From: Nocardioides daejeonensis
GTDB lineage: Bacteria > Actinomycetota > Actinomycetes > Propionibacteriales > Nocardioidaceae
Assembly (NCBI RefSeq): GCF_003194585.1
Contig: NZ_QHKZ01000005.1
Coordinates: 336,062-400,061 of the forward strand
Direction of reading: 5' to 3'
DNA length: 64,000 bases
Each line of letters starts with the position of its first letter. Within the stretch, counting starts at the first letter, position 1. The position numbers and the translations under genes were made by a program. Below the pieces are notes generated by a model. That model was not told where the DNA came from and did no database searches. It worked only from the letters and a program-made list of their open reading frames with translations. Positions 29,912 to 39,386 of this stretch are shown here, piece by piece.

Positions 29912-29968
29912 AGTCCCTGACGTCGCGGCCCTCGGAACTCGGTTCCGAGGGCCGCAGCGTCAGGGACT
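29912..29968. terminator. Long two-part hairpin terminator between asd and the convergent gene
   Basis: Outer arms AGTCCCTGACG / CGTCAGGGACT, a 2-nt mismatch, inner arms GCGGCCCTCGGAA / TTCCGAGGGCCGC, and a 5-nt loop. About 24 paired bases in all, between convergent stops. Confidence 0.85.
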
Positions 29969-29977
29969 CTCTGCTTC

Positions 29978-31087
29978 CTAGGCCTCGTCGATGAAGCGGG
30001 CGGTCACGAACTGCGAGAGCAGGTAGGTGCCGACCGAGACGAGCGGGATCACGATGCCCATCGCCGGGGAGAAGATCACGTTGATCAGGAAGAGCAGCGC
30101 GATCACGGCAAGGAGCCCGACGGCGAGGAAGCTGGTGCTGGTCGGGTCGGTGATCTGCCAGGCGGCGAGCAGGACGCTGCCCACCGCTACCAGGACCACC
30201 ATGATCGCGATCAGGATCGGGATGCCGGGGCCGCCGCAGGCCGAGGTGCCCTTGACCGCCTCACAGCCCTGCAGGCCGAAGTAGGTCAGGCCCACGGCGA
30301 GGATGCCGACGATCGCGCCGGTGATGGCGGCAGCCGCGGGGTCCGGCAGCGCGGGAAGCCGGAGGTCCGCGAGCGTACGCCGCGGCGTCGTCTCGCGAGG
30401 CTCCTCCTCGAAGTCGAGGTCGTCGTCCTCAAGGTCGGCCAGGTCGGCCTCCTCCTCAGCGACGATGAGGTCGTGCTCAGGCAGCTCGGGAAGAGCCTGC
30501 GTCGACGTGTCCGCGCCCGGCGCGGGCGCCGCCCCAGCCAGCTGGGGGGTGGACTCTGCGCCGGCTGGCTCGCTGGACACCGCTTCCTGCGCCTCGGGCT
30601 GCCGCTCCGCTGCCGGATCCTCCGCACGGCCAGGACCGGGCGTGCTCTCCGCCTCCACGGCGGTGGCGAGCGGCTCCGCGGCCGAAGTGGCTCTGTCCGC
30701 CGGGGCGACGCTTCCGGCCTCGCCGGCGGTGGCGAGCGGCTCTGTCAGGACGGCGTCGTCCGTCACGGCGGCTGTCTTGTCGGGGGCCTCGTCTGCGGAG
30801 GTGTCCGTGGCAGCCTCAGGAGCAGCCGACTCCGCTGCTTCGGTCGGCTCGGCCGGGGTGGAGGGAGTCGGTTCGGCTGCCTCGGTCGGTGCCTCGGCAG
30901 TCGGTTCCTCGGGCTGCGCAGCGGTGGGCTCGGTGGCGGGCTTGCCGCGCACCAGGCGCTCGAAGTCCTCGGCACTGGGCGCGTCGTCGGTGGTCTGGGG
31001 CTGCTGCTTGCGCCCCCGCTTGAAGAGCGAGCCCAGGCTGGGCATCTCCAGCGACGGGCCGTCGTCGCGCCGATCTCTGTCTGCCAT
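29978..31087 (-). CDS. Membrane protein with acidic Ala/Glu/Pro/Thr-rich head (Rv0497-like)
   Basis: 369 residues from the ATG at 31087. Starts MADRDRRDDGPSLEMPSLGS, the conserved end of this family, then a long low-complexity Ala/Glu/Pro/Thr stretch (about 45-200), an acidic block EEEADLADLEDDDLDFEEE near 208, and four membrane helices in the last 120 residues. Cytoplasmic disordered head and membrane-embedded tail. Its place beside a Ppx/GppA gene, a sugar isomerase-like gene and proC matches Rv0496-Rv0500 in M. tuberculosis as I remember it. Function unknown. Confidence 0.75.
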   Translation of the reverse strand: MADRDRRDDGPSLEMPSLGSLFKRGRKQQPQTTDDAPSAEDFERLVRGKPATEPTAAQPEEPTAEAPTEAAEPTPSTPAEPTEAAESAAPEAATDTSADEAPDKTAAVTDDAVLTEPLATAGEAGSVAPADRATSAAEPLATAVEAESTPGPGRAEDPAAERQPEAQEAVSSEPAGAESTPQLAGAAPAPGADTSTQALPELPEHDLIVAEEEADLADLEDDDLDFEEEPRETTPRRTLADLRLPALPDPAAAAITGAIVGILAVGLTYFGLQGCEAVKGTSACGGPGIPILIAIMVVLVAVGSVLLAAWQITDPTSTSFLAVGLLAVIALLFLINVIFSPAMGIVIPLVSVGTYLLSQFVTARFIDEA

Positions 31088-31172
31088 GAGGGGCAGTCTG
31101 CCATGCAGGGTCAGCCGAGAGCGGGCCGTCTTGACCGCACGGACGGGGAACTGCCGATCGACCGGCACGTCC

Positions 31173-31955
31173 CTAGAACCGTCGCCACCACAGGTTCACG
31201 GCGTAGTCGACGGAGGTGCCCCGGTGCTGGGCGCAGATCTCCTCGGCGACCCGGGGCGGGAACTCGATGCGCACCACCGCCTCGAAGTCCGCGCGGCTGT
31301 CGAACTCCCAGGCGGTGAGCACCGGCTGCCGTGACCAGCCCCGGGCCTGCCAGAAGCGCTCCACGGCGTCGGGCGCGACGGTCGGATAGCCGCGCCGGAA
31401 CCACTGGCCGAAGGTCGAGGTGGTCGCGTCGTTGTCGATGACCACCGCGACGCCGCCCGGGCGCACCACGCGGTCGAGCTCGCGCAGTCCCGGCTCGCTT
31501 CCGGGGCCGAAGAAGTAGGCCCATCGCACCTGCACGACGTCCACGCTCCGGTCGGGGAGACCGGTCGCCTGCGCGGTGCCCTGCCGCACCGTCACGTTCT
31601 CCCACCGGCGGGTACGACGTCGCGCCAGCCCTACCAGGTCGGGGTGCGGCTCCACGCCGGTCACCGACCGTGCGTCGACCGCCCAGGCGGGGAGGTGGAA
31701 GCCGGTGCCGCAGCCCAGGTCGAGCACGTCCCGCCCGGTCCAGTCGGCCAGTCCACGCAGTGCATCGGTGACCCTGCCAGGGCGGTCGAACGCCCTGTTC
31801 TCCAGCTCGTAGGTGGCGGTGTGGTGCCAGATGTTGGGGCTGGGGACGGTGCCGACCGGCGTGGAGCGCGGGTGGAGACTCAGATCCGGACCAGGCCGTT
31901 GGGGGTCTGGAACTGGGCGGCGAGGATGCCCGGCGTGCCGTGCGGCGCGGCCCAC
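31173..31955 (-). CDS. Class I SAM-dependent methyltransferase (start uncertain)
   Basis: 260 residues from a GTG at 31955, or 236 from a CTG at 31883. The fold begins at NIWHHTATYELENRA; the AdoMet-binding motif VLDLGCGTGFHLPAW lies about 38 residues after it, then VTGVEPHPDL and later WRAYFFG-type and RVVRPGGVAVVIDND strands. No ATG, GTG or TTG lies between 31955 and the conserved domain. The GTG start overlaps the upstream gene by 76 bp, whereas the CTG overlaps its TGA stop as CTGA, like a coupled ATGA. Substrate unknown. Confidence 0.8.
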   Translation of the reverse strand: MGRAARHAGHPRRPVPDPQRPGPDLSLHPRSTPVGTVPSPNIWHHTATYELENRAFDRPGRVTDALRGLADWTGRDVLDLGCGTGFHLPAWAVDARSVTGVEPHPDLVGLARRRTRRWENVTVRQGTAQATGLPDRSVDVVQVRWAYFFGPGSEPGLRELDRVVRPGGVAVVIDNDATTSTFGQWFRRGYPTVAPDAVERFWQARGWSRQPVLTAWEFDSRADFEAVVRIEFPPRVAEEICAQHRGTSVDYAVNLWWRRF

Positions 31956-32518
31956 TCGACCTTGACGTCCGTCAGTGGTGCCTCGACCGGCTCGCCCAGC
32001 CACTCGCTGACACGCAGCGGGTCGCCCGCGATCTCCAGGCAGGCGAGGGAGATCTCCTCGCTGCCGCCCGCGCTGGGGTGGTCGCCGAGGTCGGACTCCC
32101 ACTGCACGAAGAACGGCAGCTGCGGGTCGGCGATCAGGCCGTTGACGCCGATCTGCTTCCACTTCAACGCATGGCCGTCGGGGCGGTGCCGGCTGCCGTC
32201 GACCGCGGCGCGGCCGAGGCGCTGCTCAACCGGCGCGATGTCGTCGACGGCGACGACCCAACCGAGCCAGCCGCCGCCTGCTGCGGAGCGGGCCCGCACT
32301 GCCTGGCCGAAGGGAGCCTTGTCGGAGGCGGGGTGGTCGAGCACCTCGACGACCTCGAGATAGGTGTGGTCGGCGAGCGGCAGGATGCGATTGCGCGTCC
32401 CGAACCGCGGGTGCACACCTCCGTCCACGAACTCGCGGCCTAGCAGGGCGCCCAGCCGTTCGGCCGTGGCGATCATGCCGTCGGGTCCAGCGGCGTACGA
32501 GACGTGATCGAGTCGCAT
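31880..32518 (-). CDS. Glyoxalase-like (VOC superfamily) protein
   Basis: 212 residues from the ATG at 32518, giving the usual start MRLDHVSYAAGPDG. Glyoxalase_3-like pattern: first half GGVHPRFGTRNRILPLADHTYLEVVEV cut here into its key parts (HPRFGT, YLEVVEV), then ALKWKQIGVNGL and LPFFVQWES. Likely metal-binding residues are the His of MRLDH and the Glu of YLEVVE. Reaction unknown. Probably in one transcript with the methyltransferase downstream, whose start overlaps its end. Confidence 0.75.
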   Translation of the reverse strand: MRLDHVSYAAGPDGMIATAERLGALLGREFVDGGVHPRFGTRNRILPLADHTYLEVVEVLDHPASDKAPFGQAVRARSAAGGGWLGWVVAVDDIAPVEQRLGRAAVDGSRHRPDGHALKWKQIGVNGLIADPQLPFFVQWESDLGDHPSAGGSEEISLACLEIAGDPLRVSEWLGEPVEAPLTDVKVEWAAPHGTPGILAAQFQTPNGLVRI

Positions 32519-32609
32519 GCCAGCATTGTGTGCTGCGCTCACGGCCTCCCGGACCCCGGGGTGCTTGTCTCTCGACGTCGAGAAGGTTCCCTGCGGCGCC
32601 CGGTGGCGG

Positions 32610-33371
32610 TCAGTGCGGGCTGGCCGGGTGCAGCGCGAGAGCCGAGCGTGACCGGACGTGCGCCTCGCAGTGCCGCACCAGCTCCGCGTACCCGGGAGCT
32701 CCCATCATCTCGGTGAGCTCGGCGGCGCTGGTGACGTAGAGGGGCTCGACCGCGACGTGCGCGACCGGGTTGCCGGTGCAGTACCAGTCCAGGTCGTGGC
32801 CGCCGGCGCCCCAGCCGCGACGGTCGTACTCGGTGATGGTGATCTCGAGGTAGCTGGTGTCGTCGGGGCGCTCGACCTGCCGGTACGCGCGGCGGATCGG
32901 CAGCTGCCAGCAGACGTCCGGCTTCGTCTCCAGCGGGTTGCGGCCCTGTTGGAGTGCCAGGGCGTGCAGCGCGCAGCCGCTGCCGCCGGCGAAGTCGCTG
33001 CGGTTGGCGAAGACGCAGGAGCGCTGCCCGTCCGCCTCGATCGCCAGCGTCTTGCGGTCACCGTCCTCGTCCTTCTCGATCCAGTCCTTCTTCTTCACCG
33101 GACGGCCGGGGTGGCGCTGCCAGAGCTCCGGGGTGAGCTGCTCGACGTACGCCGCCACGCGCTGCTCGTCGTCGCGGTCGGAGAAGTGGGCCCCGAGGGT
33201 GCAGCAGCCGACGTCGGGGGAGTCGGCATAGATGCCGGCGCAACCCTGCCCGAAGATGCAGGTGTAGGCGGAGGTGAGCCAGGTGAGGTCACAGCGGAAG
33301 ACCTGACCGTCATCGGCCGGATCCGGGAACTCCACCCACGCACGCGGGAACGACAGGCTCACCTCAGGCAC
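32610..33371 (-). CDS. Cys-rich conserved protein, DUF3109-like
   Basis: 253 residues from a GTG. Cysteines cluster at C27, C38, C44, C56 and C57, then [24 protein letters not shown] and DWYCTGNP in the second half. Spaced cysteines with a GCALH motif suggest a bound metal or Fe-S cluster, as in the YkgJ/DUF3109 group of putative Fe-S proteins. No membrane helix or signal peptide. It is divergent from the Ppx/GppA gene with 40 bp between starts. The assignment to DUF3109 is by motif resemblance only. Confidence 0.65.
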   Translation of the reverse strand: MPEVSLSFPRAWVEFPDPADDGQVFRCDLTWLTSAYTCIFGQGCAGIYADSPDVGCCTLGAHFSDRDDEQRVAAYVEQLTPELWQRHPGRPVKKKDWIEKDEDGDRKTLAIEADGQRSCVFANRSDFAGGSGCALHALALQQGRNPLETKPDVCWQLPIRRAYRQVERPDDTSYLEITITEYDRRGWGAGGHDLDWYCTGNPVAHVAVEPLYVTSAAELTEMMGAPGYAELVRHCEAHVRSRSALALHPASPH

Positions 33372-33411
33372 GGCGTCACCCTATGCCTGGATGCCGCATT
33401 ACCCTGGATCC

Positions 33412-34434
33412 ATGAGGTTGGGCGTCTTGGACATCGGCTCGAACACCGGTCACCTGCTCGTCGTCGATGCCCACGGCGGTGCGGCACCGGTGCCGGCCTC
33501 CTCCTACAAGGAGGACCTGCGCCTGGCCGAGCACCTCGACGAGGCCGGTGCCGTCAGCCAGGCCGGCATCGATGCGCTGTCCGCCTTCTGCGCACAGGCG
33601 CTCGTCGTCGCCGAGGACAAGGGCTGCGAAGAGATCCTGGGCTTCGCCACTTCGGCGGTGCGTGACGCGACCAACACCGAGGACGTGCTCGCCCAGGTGC
33701 AGGCCCGCACCGGGGTCGACCTCGAGGTCCTCGCCGGGGAGGACGAGGCGCGGCTGACGTTCCTCGCCGTACGCCGCTGGTTCGGGTGGTCCGCCGGGCG
33801 GCTGGCCGTCTTCGACATCGGAGGTGGCTCGCTCGAGATCGCCGCCGGTGGAGACGAGGCGCCGGACGTGGCGTGGTCGCTGCCGCTCGGCGCTGCGCGG
33901 CTGGCTCGGGACTGGTTCGGTGCGGGCGTGCCCGATGAGGGCCAGCTCCGCGAGCTGCGTCGGGTGATCCGCACCAGCATCGCCCGCGATGCCGGCAACC
34001 TGCTGCGTCACGGCGCGCCGCATCGCGCCGCCGCCACCTCCAAGACCTTCCGGTCGCTGGCTCGCATCTGCGGCGCGGCGCCCTCCGGTGACGGACCGCT
34101 CGTCCCCCGCGTGCTGGCGCGCTCCGAGCTTGCGACCTGGATCCCCAAGCTGGTGGGCCTCAACCTGGAGGAGCTGGCCGCGCTTCCTGGCGTCTCGCTG
34201 AGCCGGGCGCACCAAGTGGTCCCAGGAGCGCTGGTCGCCGAGGCGGTGCTGGACATCTTCGATCTGCAGGAGCTCGAGATCTGCCCCTGGGCGCTGCGCG
34301 AGGGTGTGATCCTGGAGCGCTTCGACCAGCTCAGCGTGTTGGACCTGGACGGGGACGGGGTGCGCGACCTGATCCGGCCGGGCACGTCCCGTGGAGTCGC
34401 CGCGGTGGGGTTGGGCGCCACCCCCGTGGAGTAG
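33412..34434 (+). CDS. Ppx/GppA family phosphatase (exopolyphosphatase)
   Basis: 340 residues from the ATG at 33412. Sugar kinase/Hsp70-type ATPase fold with phosphate loops [12 protein letters not shown] (6-17) and [10 protein letters not shown] (about 140), separated by TSAVRDATN. Short form without the C-terminal HD domain, as in actinobacterial exopolyphosphatase 1. It removes terminal phosphate from polyphosphate or pppGpp. The 10-bp gap to the next gene indicates an operon with the isomerase-like gene. Confidence 0.9.
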   Translation: MRLGVLDIGSNTGHLLVVDAHGGAAPVPASSYKEDLRLAEHLDEAGAVSQAGIDALSAFCAQALVVAEDKGCEEILGFATSAVRDATNTEDVLAQVQARTGVDLEVLAGEDEARLTFLAVRRWFGWSAGRLAVFDIGGGSLEIAAGGDEAPDVAWSLPLGAARLARDWFGAGVPDEGQLRELRRVIRTSIARDAGNLLRHGAPHRAAATSKTFRSLARICGAAPSGDGPLVPRVLARSELATWIPKLVGLNLEELAALPGVSLSRAHQVVPGALVAEAVLDIFDLQELEICPWALREGVILERFDQLSVLDLDGDGVRDLIRPGTSRGVAAVGLGATPVE

Positions 34435-34444
34435 CAGGCGTCTC

Positions 34445-35239
34445 GTGCCGCTGATCGGACTCTCCACTGCCTCGGTCTACCCCGAGTCGACGGCGCACGC
34501 CTTCTCCTACGCCGCGTTGCTCGGCTACGACGCGGTCGAGGTGATGGTCGGCATCGATGCGCTCAGTCAACAGGTCACGGCGGTGCGCCAGCTCTCCGAG
34601 CACCACGAGGTGCCGATCTGCGCCGTCCACGCACCGTGTCTGCTCATCACGCAGCGGGTCTGGGGGACCGATCCGTGGGGCAAGCTGGAGCGTTCCGCCG
34701 AGATGGCGGCGGCGGTCGGGGCCGACGTCGTGGTCGTCCACCCGCCGTTCCGGTGGCAGAAGGAGTACGCCCGGGAGTTCGTGCAGGGCATCGCCGGCCT
34801 GGAGCAGGCGACGGGTGTCGCCTTCGCCGTGGAGAACATGTATCCCTGGCGCGCCACCCAGAAGCGTGGTGTGGAGGTGTACCTGCCGGGCCGCGACCCC
34901 TCGCAGCACGACTATGCCAACGCCACGATCGACCTCTCGCACGCGGCGGTCGCCCAGGAGGATCCGGTGGCGATGGCGGCACGGCTCGGAGACCGGCTAC
35001 GGCATATCCACCTCACCGACGGCACCGGCTCGGCGAAGGACGAGCATCTGGTGCCGGGGCGCGGCAGCCAGCCCGCCGCGGAGCTGCTGCGCCATCTCAC
35101 CGAGTCCGGCTTCGGCGGCCACGTCGTCGTCGAGATCAACACGCGGCGTGCAGCGACCGTCGATCAACGCACCGCCGATCTGGCCGAGTCGCTGGCGTTC
35201 GCCCGCACCCATCTCGGCCTCGGGGCACCGGAGTCGTGA
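34445..35239 (+). CDS. Sugar phosphate isomerase/epimerase family protein
   Basis: 264 residues from a GTG. Xylose isomerase-like TIM barrel: [20 protein letters not shown] at the start, [10 protein letters not shown] near 99, metal-site candidates in [11 protein letters not shown] and [16 protein letters not shown], and [10 protein letters not shown] at the end. Corresponds in position to Rv0498. Substrate unknown. Its stop overlaps the ABC ATPase start (TGATG). Confidence 0.85.
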   Translation: MPLIGLSTASVYPESTAHAFSYAALLGYDAVEVMVGIDALSQQVTAVRQLSEHHEVPICAVHAPCLLITQRVWGTDPWGKLERSAEMAAAVGADVVVVHPPFRWQKEYAREFVQGIAGLEQATGVAFAVENMYPWRATQKRGVEVYLPGRDPSQHDYANATIDLSHAAVAQEDPVAMAARLGDRLRHIHLTDGTGSAKDEHLVPGRGSQPAAELLRHLTESGFGGHVVVEINTRRAATVDQRTADLAESLAFARTHLGLGAPES

Positions 35240-35961
35240 TGCCGGCTGACGCCGTCGACGTGGCAGCGCTGACCGTGGTCCGCGGCGGTCGCCCGGTGCT
35301 GACCGACCTCGACCTGCGCGTCCCGGCCGGTCAGGTGACCGGCCTGCTCGGTCCCTCGGGGTGTGGCAAGTCCACGTTGCTGCGCTCGATCGTCGGTGTC
35401 CAGCGGATCGGTTCTGGTCGCGTGACGGTGCTCGACCATCCCGCCGGCAGCCGTGCCCTGCGCCGCAGCGTCGGCTACGTCACGCAGGCAGCCAGCGTGT
35501 ACGACGACCTGAGTGTCGGCGAGAACCTGCGCTTCTTCGCGCGCGTGCTCGACGTGGCCGACGCCGAGGTCGGGCGGGTGCTGGAGGTCGTCGACCTCTC
35601 CGACCGGCGCGACCAGGTGGTCGGTGCGCTGAGCGGCGGCCAGCGCTCGCGGGTGAGCCTCGCGGTGGCTCTGCTCGGCTCGCCTCCGCTGCTGGTCCTC
35701 GACGAGCCAACGGTCGGGCTCGATCCGGTGCTCCGGGCCACACTCTGGTCCCTCTTCCACGACCTGGCCGACGCCGGCACCACCGTCCTCGTCTCCAGCC
35801 ACGTGATGGACGAGGCCGAGCGCTGTGACCGCCTGCTGCTGATGCGTGAGGGCGCGATCATCGCGGACGACACCCCGGGCGCGATCAAGGAGCGTGCCGG
35901 GGTCGATGACGTCGAATCGGCGTTCCTTGCCCTGGTGGCGGACGCGGAGGGTCCTCGATGA
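35239..35961 (+). CDS. ABC transporter ATP-binding protein
   Basis: 240 residues. Walker A GPSGCGKST (38-46), signature LSGGQ (131-135), Walker B LLVLDEP (151-157), and H-loop SSHVMDEAE. DrrA/CcmA-type exporter ATPase. It overlaps the permease gene by ATGA, so the two make one transporter, and it begins within the stop of the isomerase-like gene. Drug, lipid or other export; substrate unknown. Confidence 0.92.
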   Translation: MPADAVDVAALTVVRGGRPVLTDLDLRVPAGQVTGLLGPSGCGKSTLLRSIVGVQRIGSGRVTVLDHPAGSRALRRSVGYVTQAASVYDDLSVGENLRFFARVLDVADAEVGRVLEVVDLSDRRDQVVGALSGGQRSRVSLAVALLGSPPLLVLDEPTVGLDPVLRATLWSLFHDLADAGTTVLVSSHVMDEAERCDRLLLMREGAIIADDTPGAIKERAGVDDVESAFLALVADAEGPR

Positions 35962-36695
35962 CGCCCCGGATCACCCTGGCGGTGGCGGCGCGGGTGCTGC
36001 GGCAGCTGCGTCGGGACCGTCGTACGTCGGCGATGCTGCTGGCCGTTCCGTGTGTGTTGATCACGCTGCTGTGGTGGATGTTCCGCGACCTGCCAGCCGA
36101 CCGGTTCGACCAGTTCGGACCGGGCCTGCTCGCGATGTTTCCCTTCATCGTGATGTTCCTGGTCACGAGCGTCACCACGCTGCGCGAACGCAGCAGCGGG
36201 ACCCTTGAGCGGCTCCTGTCGATGCCACTCGGCAAGGGCGACTTCCTCGGCGGGTACGCCGTCGCCTTCGGCCTGGTCGCGGTCCTGCAGTCCGTGCTGG
36301 CCGTCGGCATCAGTGTCGGGCTGCTCGGGTTGGAGGTGCAGGGCCCGGTGTGGTTGCTGACCGTGGTCGCGGTCGTCGACGCCCTGCTCGGCACCGCCCT
36401 CGGACTGTTGGTGAGCGCTTTCGCCCGTACCGAGTTCCAGGCGGTCCAGTTCATGCCGGCCGTGGTGATCCCGCAGATCCTGCTCTGCGGCCTGTTCGTG
36501 CCCCGGGCGGCGCTGCCGGACGTGCTCGGCGCGGTCAGCGACGTGCTGCCGCTCTCCTACGCGATGGACGCGATGAGCACGTTGGTCCGCACCAGCGACA
36601 CGGCCGAGGTCTGGTCCGATCTCGCCGCGGTGCTGGCCTTCACGATGGCGGGCCTCCTGCTCGGCGCCGCCACGCTGCGCCGTCGTACCCCCTGA
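35958..36695 (+). CDS. ABC-2 type transporter permease
   Basis: 245 residues with six membrane helices in the ABC2_membrane arrangement. The conserved loop LRERSSGTLERLLSMPLGKGDFLGGY lies after helix 2 (parts: RERSSGTLERLL, PLGKGDF). It pairs with the ATPase encoded just before it to form an exporter. Confidence 0.88.
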   Translation: MTPRITLAVAARVLRQLRRDRRTSAMLLAVPCVLITLLWWMFRDLPADRFDQFGPGLLAMFPFIVMFLVTSVTTLRERSSGTLERLLSMPLGKGDFLGGYAVAFGLVAVLQSVLAVGISVGLLGLEVQGPVWLLTVVAVVDALLGTALGLLVSAFARTEFQAVQFMPAVVIPQILLCGLFVPRAALPDVLGAVSDVLPLSYAMDAMSTLVRTSDTAEVWSDLAAVLAFTMAGLLLGAATLRRRTP

Positions 36696-36799
36696 CGGCG
36701 TGCGGCTGATGCCGAGGTGTGGGACGGCGTACCTCTCGGCCTGGGGTGAGACGATGCGTGGGTAAGCAGAGACGAAGCACTGGACGAAGTAGGAGCCTC

Positions 36800-37603
36800 A
36801 TGAGTCTGACCGCGATCATCGGTGCCGGCGTGATGGGCGAGACCTTGCTCTCCGGCCTGATCCGCGCCGGGCGTCCGGCCGACACCCTGCTGGTGGGGGA
36901 GAAGCGCGCCGAGCGTGCCGCCGAGCTCGAGGGCCGGTACGGCGTCGCGGTCGTCGACAATCTGACCGCGGCCACGCGCGCCGACACCGTCGCGCTGGTG
37001 GTGAAGCCGCAGGACATGGGCTCCGTGCTCGCTGAGATCGCGCCGGTGCTCCGGCCCGGGCAGGTGCTCGTCTCGCTGGCCGCCGGCATCACCACCGCGT
37101 TCATGGAGCGGCACGTGCCCGCGGGTGTCGCGGTGGTACGGGTGATGCCCAACACGCCTGCCCTGGTCGACGCCGGAATGGCCGCGATCTCCCCCGGCTC
37201 GCACTGCAGCGAGGCGCACCTCGACGAGGCCGAGTCCCTGCTCTCGGCCACCGGCAAGGTGCTGCGTGTTCCGGAGTCGCAGATGGATGCGGTGACCGCG
37301 ATCTCCGGCTCCGGCCCGGCGTACCTCTTCTACGTGGTCGAGTCGATGATCGAGGCCGGGGTGCACCTCGGCCTGCCGCGGTCCACGGCCACCGATCTCG
37401 TCGTGCAGACGGTCGTGGGCAGTGGCCGGATGCTCCAGGAGACCGGCACCCACCCGACCGTGCTCCGCGAGCAGGTGACCTCGCCGGCCGGCACCACGGC
37501 GGCGGCGCTGCGCGAGCTCGAGGTGCACGGTGTCCGGGCCGCCTTCCTTGCCGCGATGGAGGCCGCCCGGAACCGCTCGCAGGCGCTCGCCGGCGACTCC
37601 TGA
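36800..37603 (+). CDS. proC: Pyrroline-5-carboxylate reductase
   Basis: 267 residues; AGGAG at 36791-36795 fixes the ATG at 36800. NADPH-binding GAGVMG at 8-13, VVRVMPNTPALVDAGM near 112, and the signature SGSGPAYLFYVVESM near 172 with TSPAGTTAAAL near 229. Catalyses the last step of proline synthesis. Preceded by a 104-bp gap, so probably with its own promoter. Confidence 0.95.
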   Translation: MSLTAIIGAGVMGETLLSGLIRAGRPADTLLVGEKRAERAAELEGRYGVAVVDNLTAATRADTVALVVKPQDMGSVLAEIAPVLRPGQVLVSLAAGITTAFMERHVPAGVAVVRVMPNTPALVDAGMAAISPGSHCSEAHLDEAESLLSATGKVLRVPESQMDAVTAISGSGPAYLFYVVESMIEAGVHLGLPRSTATDLVVQTVVGSGRMLQETGTHPTVLREQVTSPAGTTAAALRELEVHGVRAAFLAAMEAARNRSQALAGDS

Positions 37604-37705
37604 ACACGGCCGGCGAGGGTTATCGACCGGGTGAAAGCAATCCGACACGCCGGGAATCTCGGACAAATCTTCCGTCCACCCTTCCCCACCAGTCACATCA
37701 GGCTC

Positions 37706-37711
37706 TATTCT
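37706..37711 (+). promoter_or_regulatory. Possible -10 box before the BldC-like gene
   Basis: TATTCT, 66 bp before the ATG of the regulator gene, in a 173-bp gap after proC. No convincing -35 box. Confidence 0.3.
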
Positions 37712-37776
37712 CACGACCACGAGGCACGTGGAAACCGGTGGGGAAGCCGGTGCGTGTCTCACGAAAGTGGTGTTCC

Positions 37777-37980
37777 ATGGCCGGTTCCGGTGACAACATC
37801 TCCGAGGCGAAGTTCCTGACGATCGCCGAGGTCGCTGCGCAGATGCGCGTCTCCAAGATGACCGTCTACCGCCTGGTGCATAGCGGGGAGCTGCCGGCCG
37901 TCCGGGTCGGGCGCTCCTTCCGGGTCACCGAGCGCGACGTCAACAACTACCTCGAGCGCAGCTTCTACGACGCCGGCTGA
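37777..37980 (+). CDS. BldC-like / excisionase-family helix-turn-helix protein
   Basis: 67 residues. Winged MerR-like helix-turn-helix: LTIAEVAAQMRVSKMTVYRL (15-34), then SGELPAVRVGRSFRVTERDV. This is the small DNA-binding form found as BldC in Streptomyces and as Rv0500A next to proC in mycobacteria. BldC controls developmental genes in Streptomyces; in a non-sporulating relative the role is unknown. Single gene with a long leader. Confidence 0.88.
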   Translation: MAGSGDNISEAKFLTIAEVAAQMRVSKMTVYRLVHSGELPAVRVGRSFRVTERDVNNYLERSFYDAG

Positions 37981-38231
37981 CCTCGCACGCGTCTCGCGGC
38001 TCCCTTCCGTGGCCCTCGCCCGCACCTTGCCGACCTACCAGCGGTCCTGGTCGTCCTGTGGCGGTTTCGGGAGCCGGGAGGGTAGGCGCGCACCGGTACG
38101 CCGGCGCCCGGGCGTGCGCTTGCATGCTGGACAGGTGCCCGCGAGTTTCTGCTCGCCTCGGGTGAACGGATAGGCTGTGCCGGTCGCCCGCGTGGACGCG
38201 TGGCTGGCATCAGGCTCTGGAAGGAAGAACG

Positions 38232-38333
38232 TTGGGTTCTGTCATCAAGAAGCGCCGTAAGCGTATGGCGAAGAAGAAGCACCGCAAGCTGCTCAAGAAG
38301 ACGCGGGTGCAGCGCCGCAAGCTCGGCAAGTAA
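38232..38333 (+). CDS. 30S ribosomal protein bS22 (AURKAIP1/COX24 domain)
   Basis: 33 residues from a [23 protein letters not shown], then [13 protein letters not shown]. Almost identical to the actinobacterial bS22 as I remember it from mycobacterial ribosomes. AAGGAAG lies before the start. More than half the residues are Lys or Arg, fitting an rRNA-buried protein. It sits between the BldC-like gene and the SDR, as Rv0500B does. Confidence 0.92.
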   Translation: MGSVIKKRRKRMAKKKHRKLLKKTRVQRRKLGK

Positions 38334-38348
38334 GGCATCGGGACGGCC

Positions 38349-39386
38349 ATGGGCAGGGTCGTTCTCGTCACGGGCGTCTCCCGTGATCTGGCGCGACAGT
38401 TCGCGAAGAACATCGCGGACGACCCTGCTGTGGACCGTGTCATCGGTGTCGACATCGTCCCCCCGCGGGGCGACATCGGCGCCGTCTCGTTCGTCCGTGC
38501 CGACATCCGGACTCCGGTGATCGCCAAGATCATCGTGAAAGAGGATGTCGACACCGTCGTCCACATGAGCGTCATCGCTACCCCTGGCGACGTCGGCGGA
38601 CGGGCGACGATGAAGGAGCTCAACGTCATCGGGACGATGCAGCTCCTCGCCGCCTGCCAGCGCGCGCCGGGCCTACGGCACCTGGTGGTCAAGTCCACCT
38701 CGACGGTGTACGGCGCCACGAGTCGGGATCCGGCGATGTTCACCGAGGAGATGGCGCCTCGGCGGCTCGCCCGCTCCGGCTACGCGACCGACGCCTTCGA
38801 GGTCGAGGGCTACGTGCGCGGCTTCGCGCGCCGTCGGCCCGACGTCCGGGTGACCATGATCCGCGCCGCGAACGTGATCGGGCCCAGCGTGCAGAGCCCG
38901 ACCTCGCAGTACTTCCGGCTCCCGGTGATCCCCCGGGTTCTCGGCTTCGACCCGCGTCTGCAGTTCCTGCACCACGACGACCTGATGGCGGTGCTCGGCC
39001 ACGCGGTCCGGACCGACGTGCACGGCACCTTCAACGTGGCCGGCGACGGGGTCATCCTGCTCTCCCAGGCGCTGCGCCGCCTCGGCCGTCCGAGCGTGCC
39101 GCTTCCGGGCTTCGCGCTCGGCAGCCTCGGCTCCACGCTGGGCAAGGCCGGGCTGGTCGACTTCTCGCCTGAGCAGCAGCGGTTCCTCACCTTCGGGCGC
39201 GGCGTCGACACCACCCGGATGCGCGAGGTGCTCGGCTTCGAGCCGCGCTACACGACAGCAGGCGCCTTCGCCGACTTCGCTGATGCGCTCGGGCCGGGCC
39301 TGCACAGCCCCGGCCGTCTCGCCTCGCCCGACACGGTGCTGTCCGGCGTCTCCGACATGCTCGTGGGGAGGAGCGACCGTGGGTGA
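38349..39386 (+). CDS. NAD-dependent epimerase/dehydratase (SDR) family protein, Rv0501-like
   Basis: 345 residues. The Rossmann start is unusual, VLVTGVSRDLARQFAKNI in place of TGxxGxxG. Then VDTVVHMSV, STSTVYGATS and GYATDAFEVEG. The usual YxxxK pair is not intact (Tyr-Ala-Thr-Asp here), so catalysis may differ or be lost. RLPVIPRVLGFDPRLQFLHH binds nucleotide-sugar in relatives. It overlaps the acyltransferase gene by 8 bp, as Rv0501/Rv0502 are adjacent. Confidence 0.85.
   Translation: MGRVVLVTGVSRDLARQFAKNIADDPAVDRVIGVDIVPPRGDIGAVSFVRADIRTPVIAKIIVKEDVDTVVHMSVIATPGDVGGRATMKELNVIGTMQLLAACQRAPGLRHLVVKSTSTVYGATSRDPAMFTEEMAPRRLARSGYATDAFEVEGYVRGFARRRPDVRVTMIRAANVIGPSVQSPTSQYFRLPVIPRVLGFDPRLQFLHHDDLMAVLGHAVRTDVHGTFNVAGDGVILLSQALRRLGRPSVPLPGFALGSLGSTLGKAGLVDFSPEQQRFLTFGRGVDTTRMREVLGFEPRYTTAGAFADFADALGPGLHSPGRLASPDTVLSGVSDMLVGRSDRG

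Noticed and set aside
38349..39386. Pseudogene call for the SDR
   Set aside because: Despite missing motifs the frame is intact, full length and tightly coupled to a conserved neighbour.
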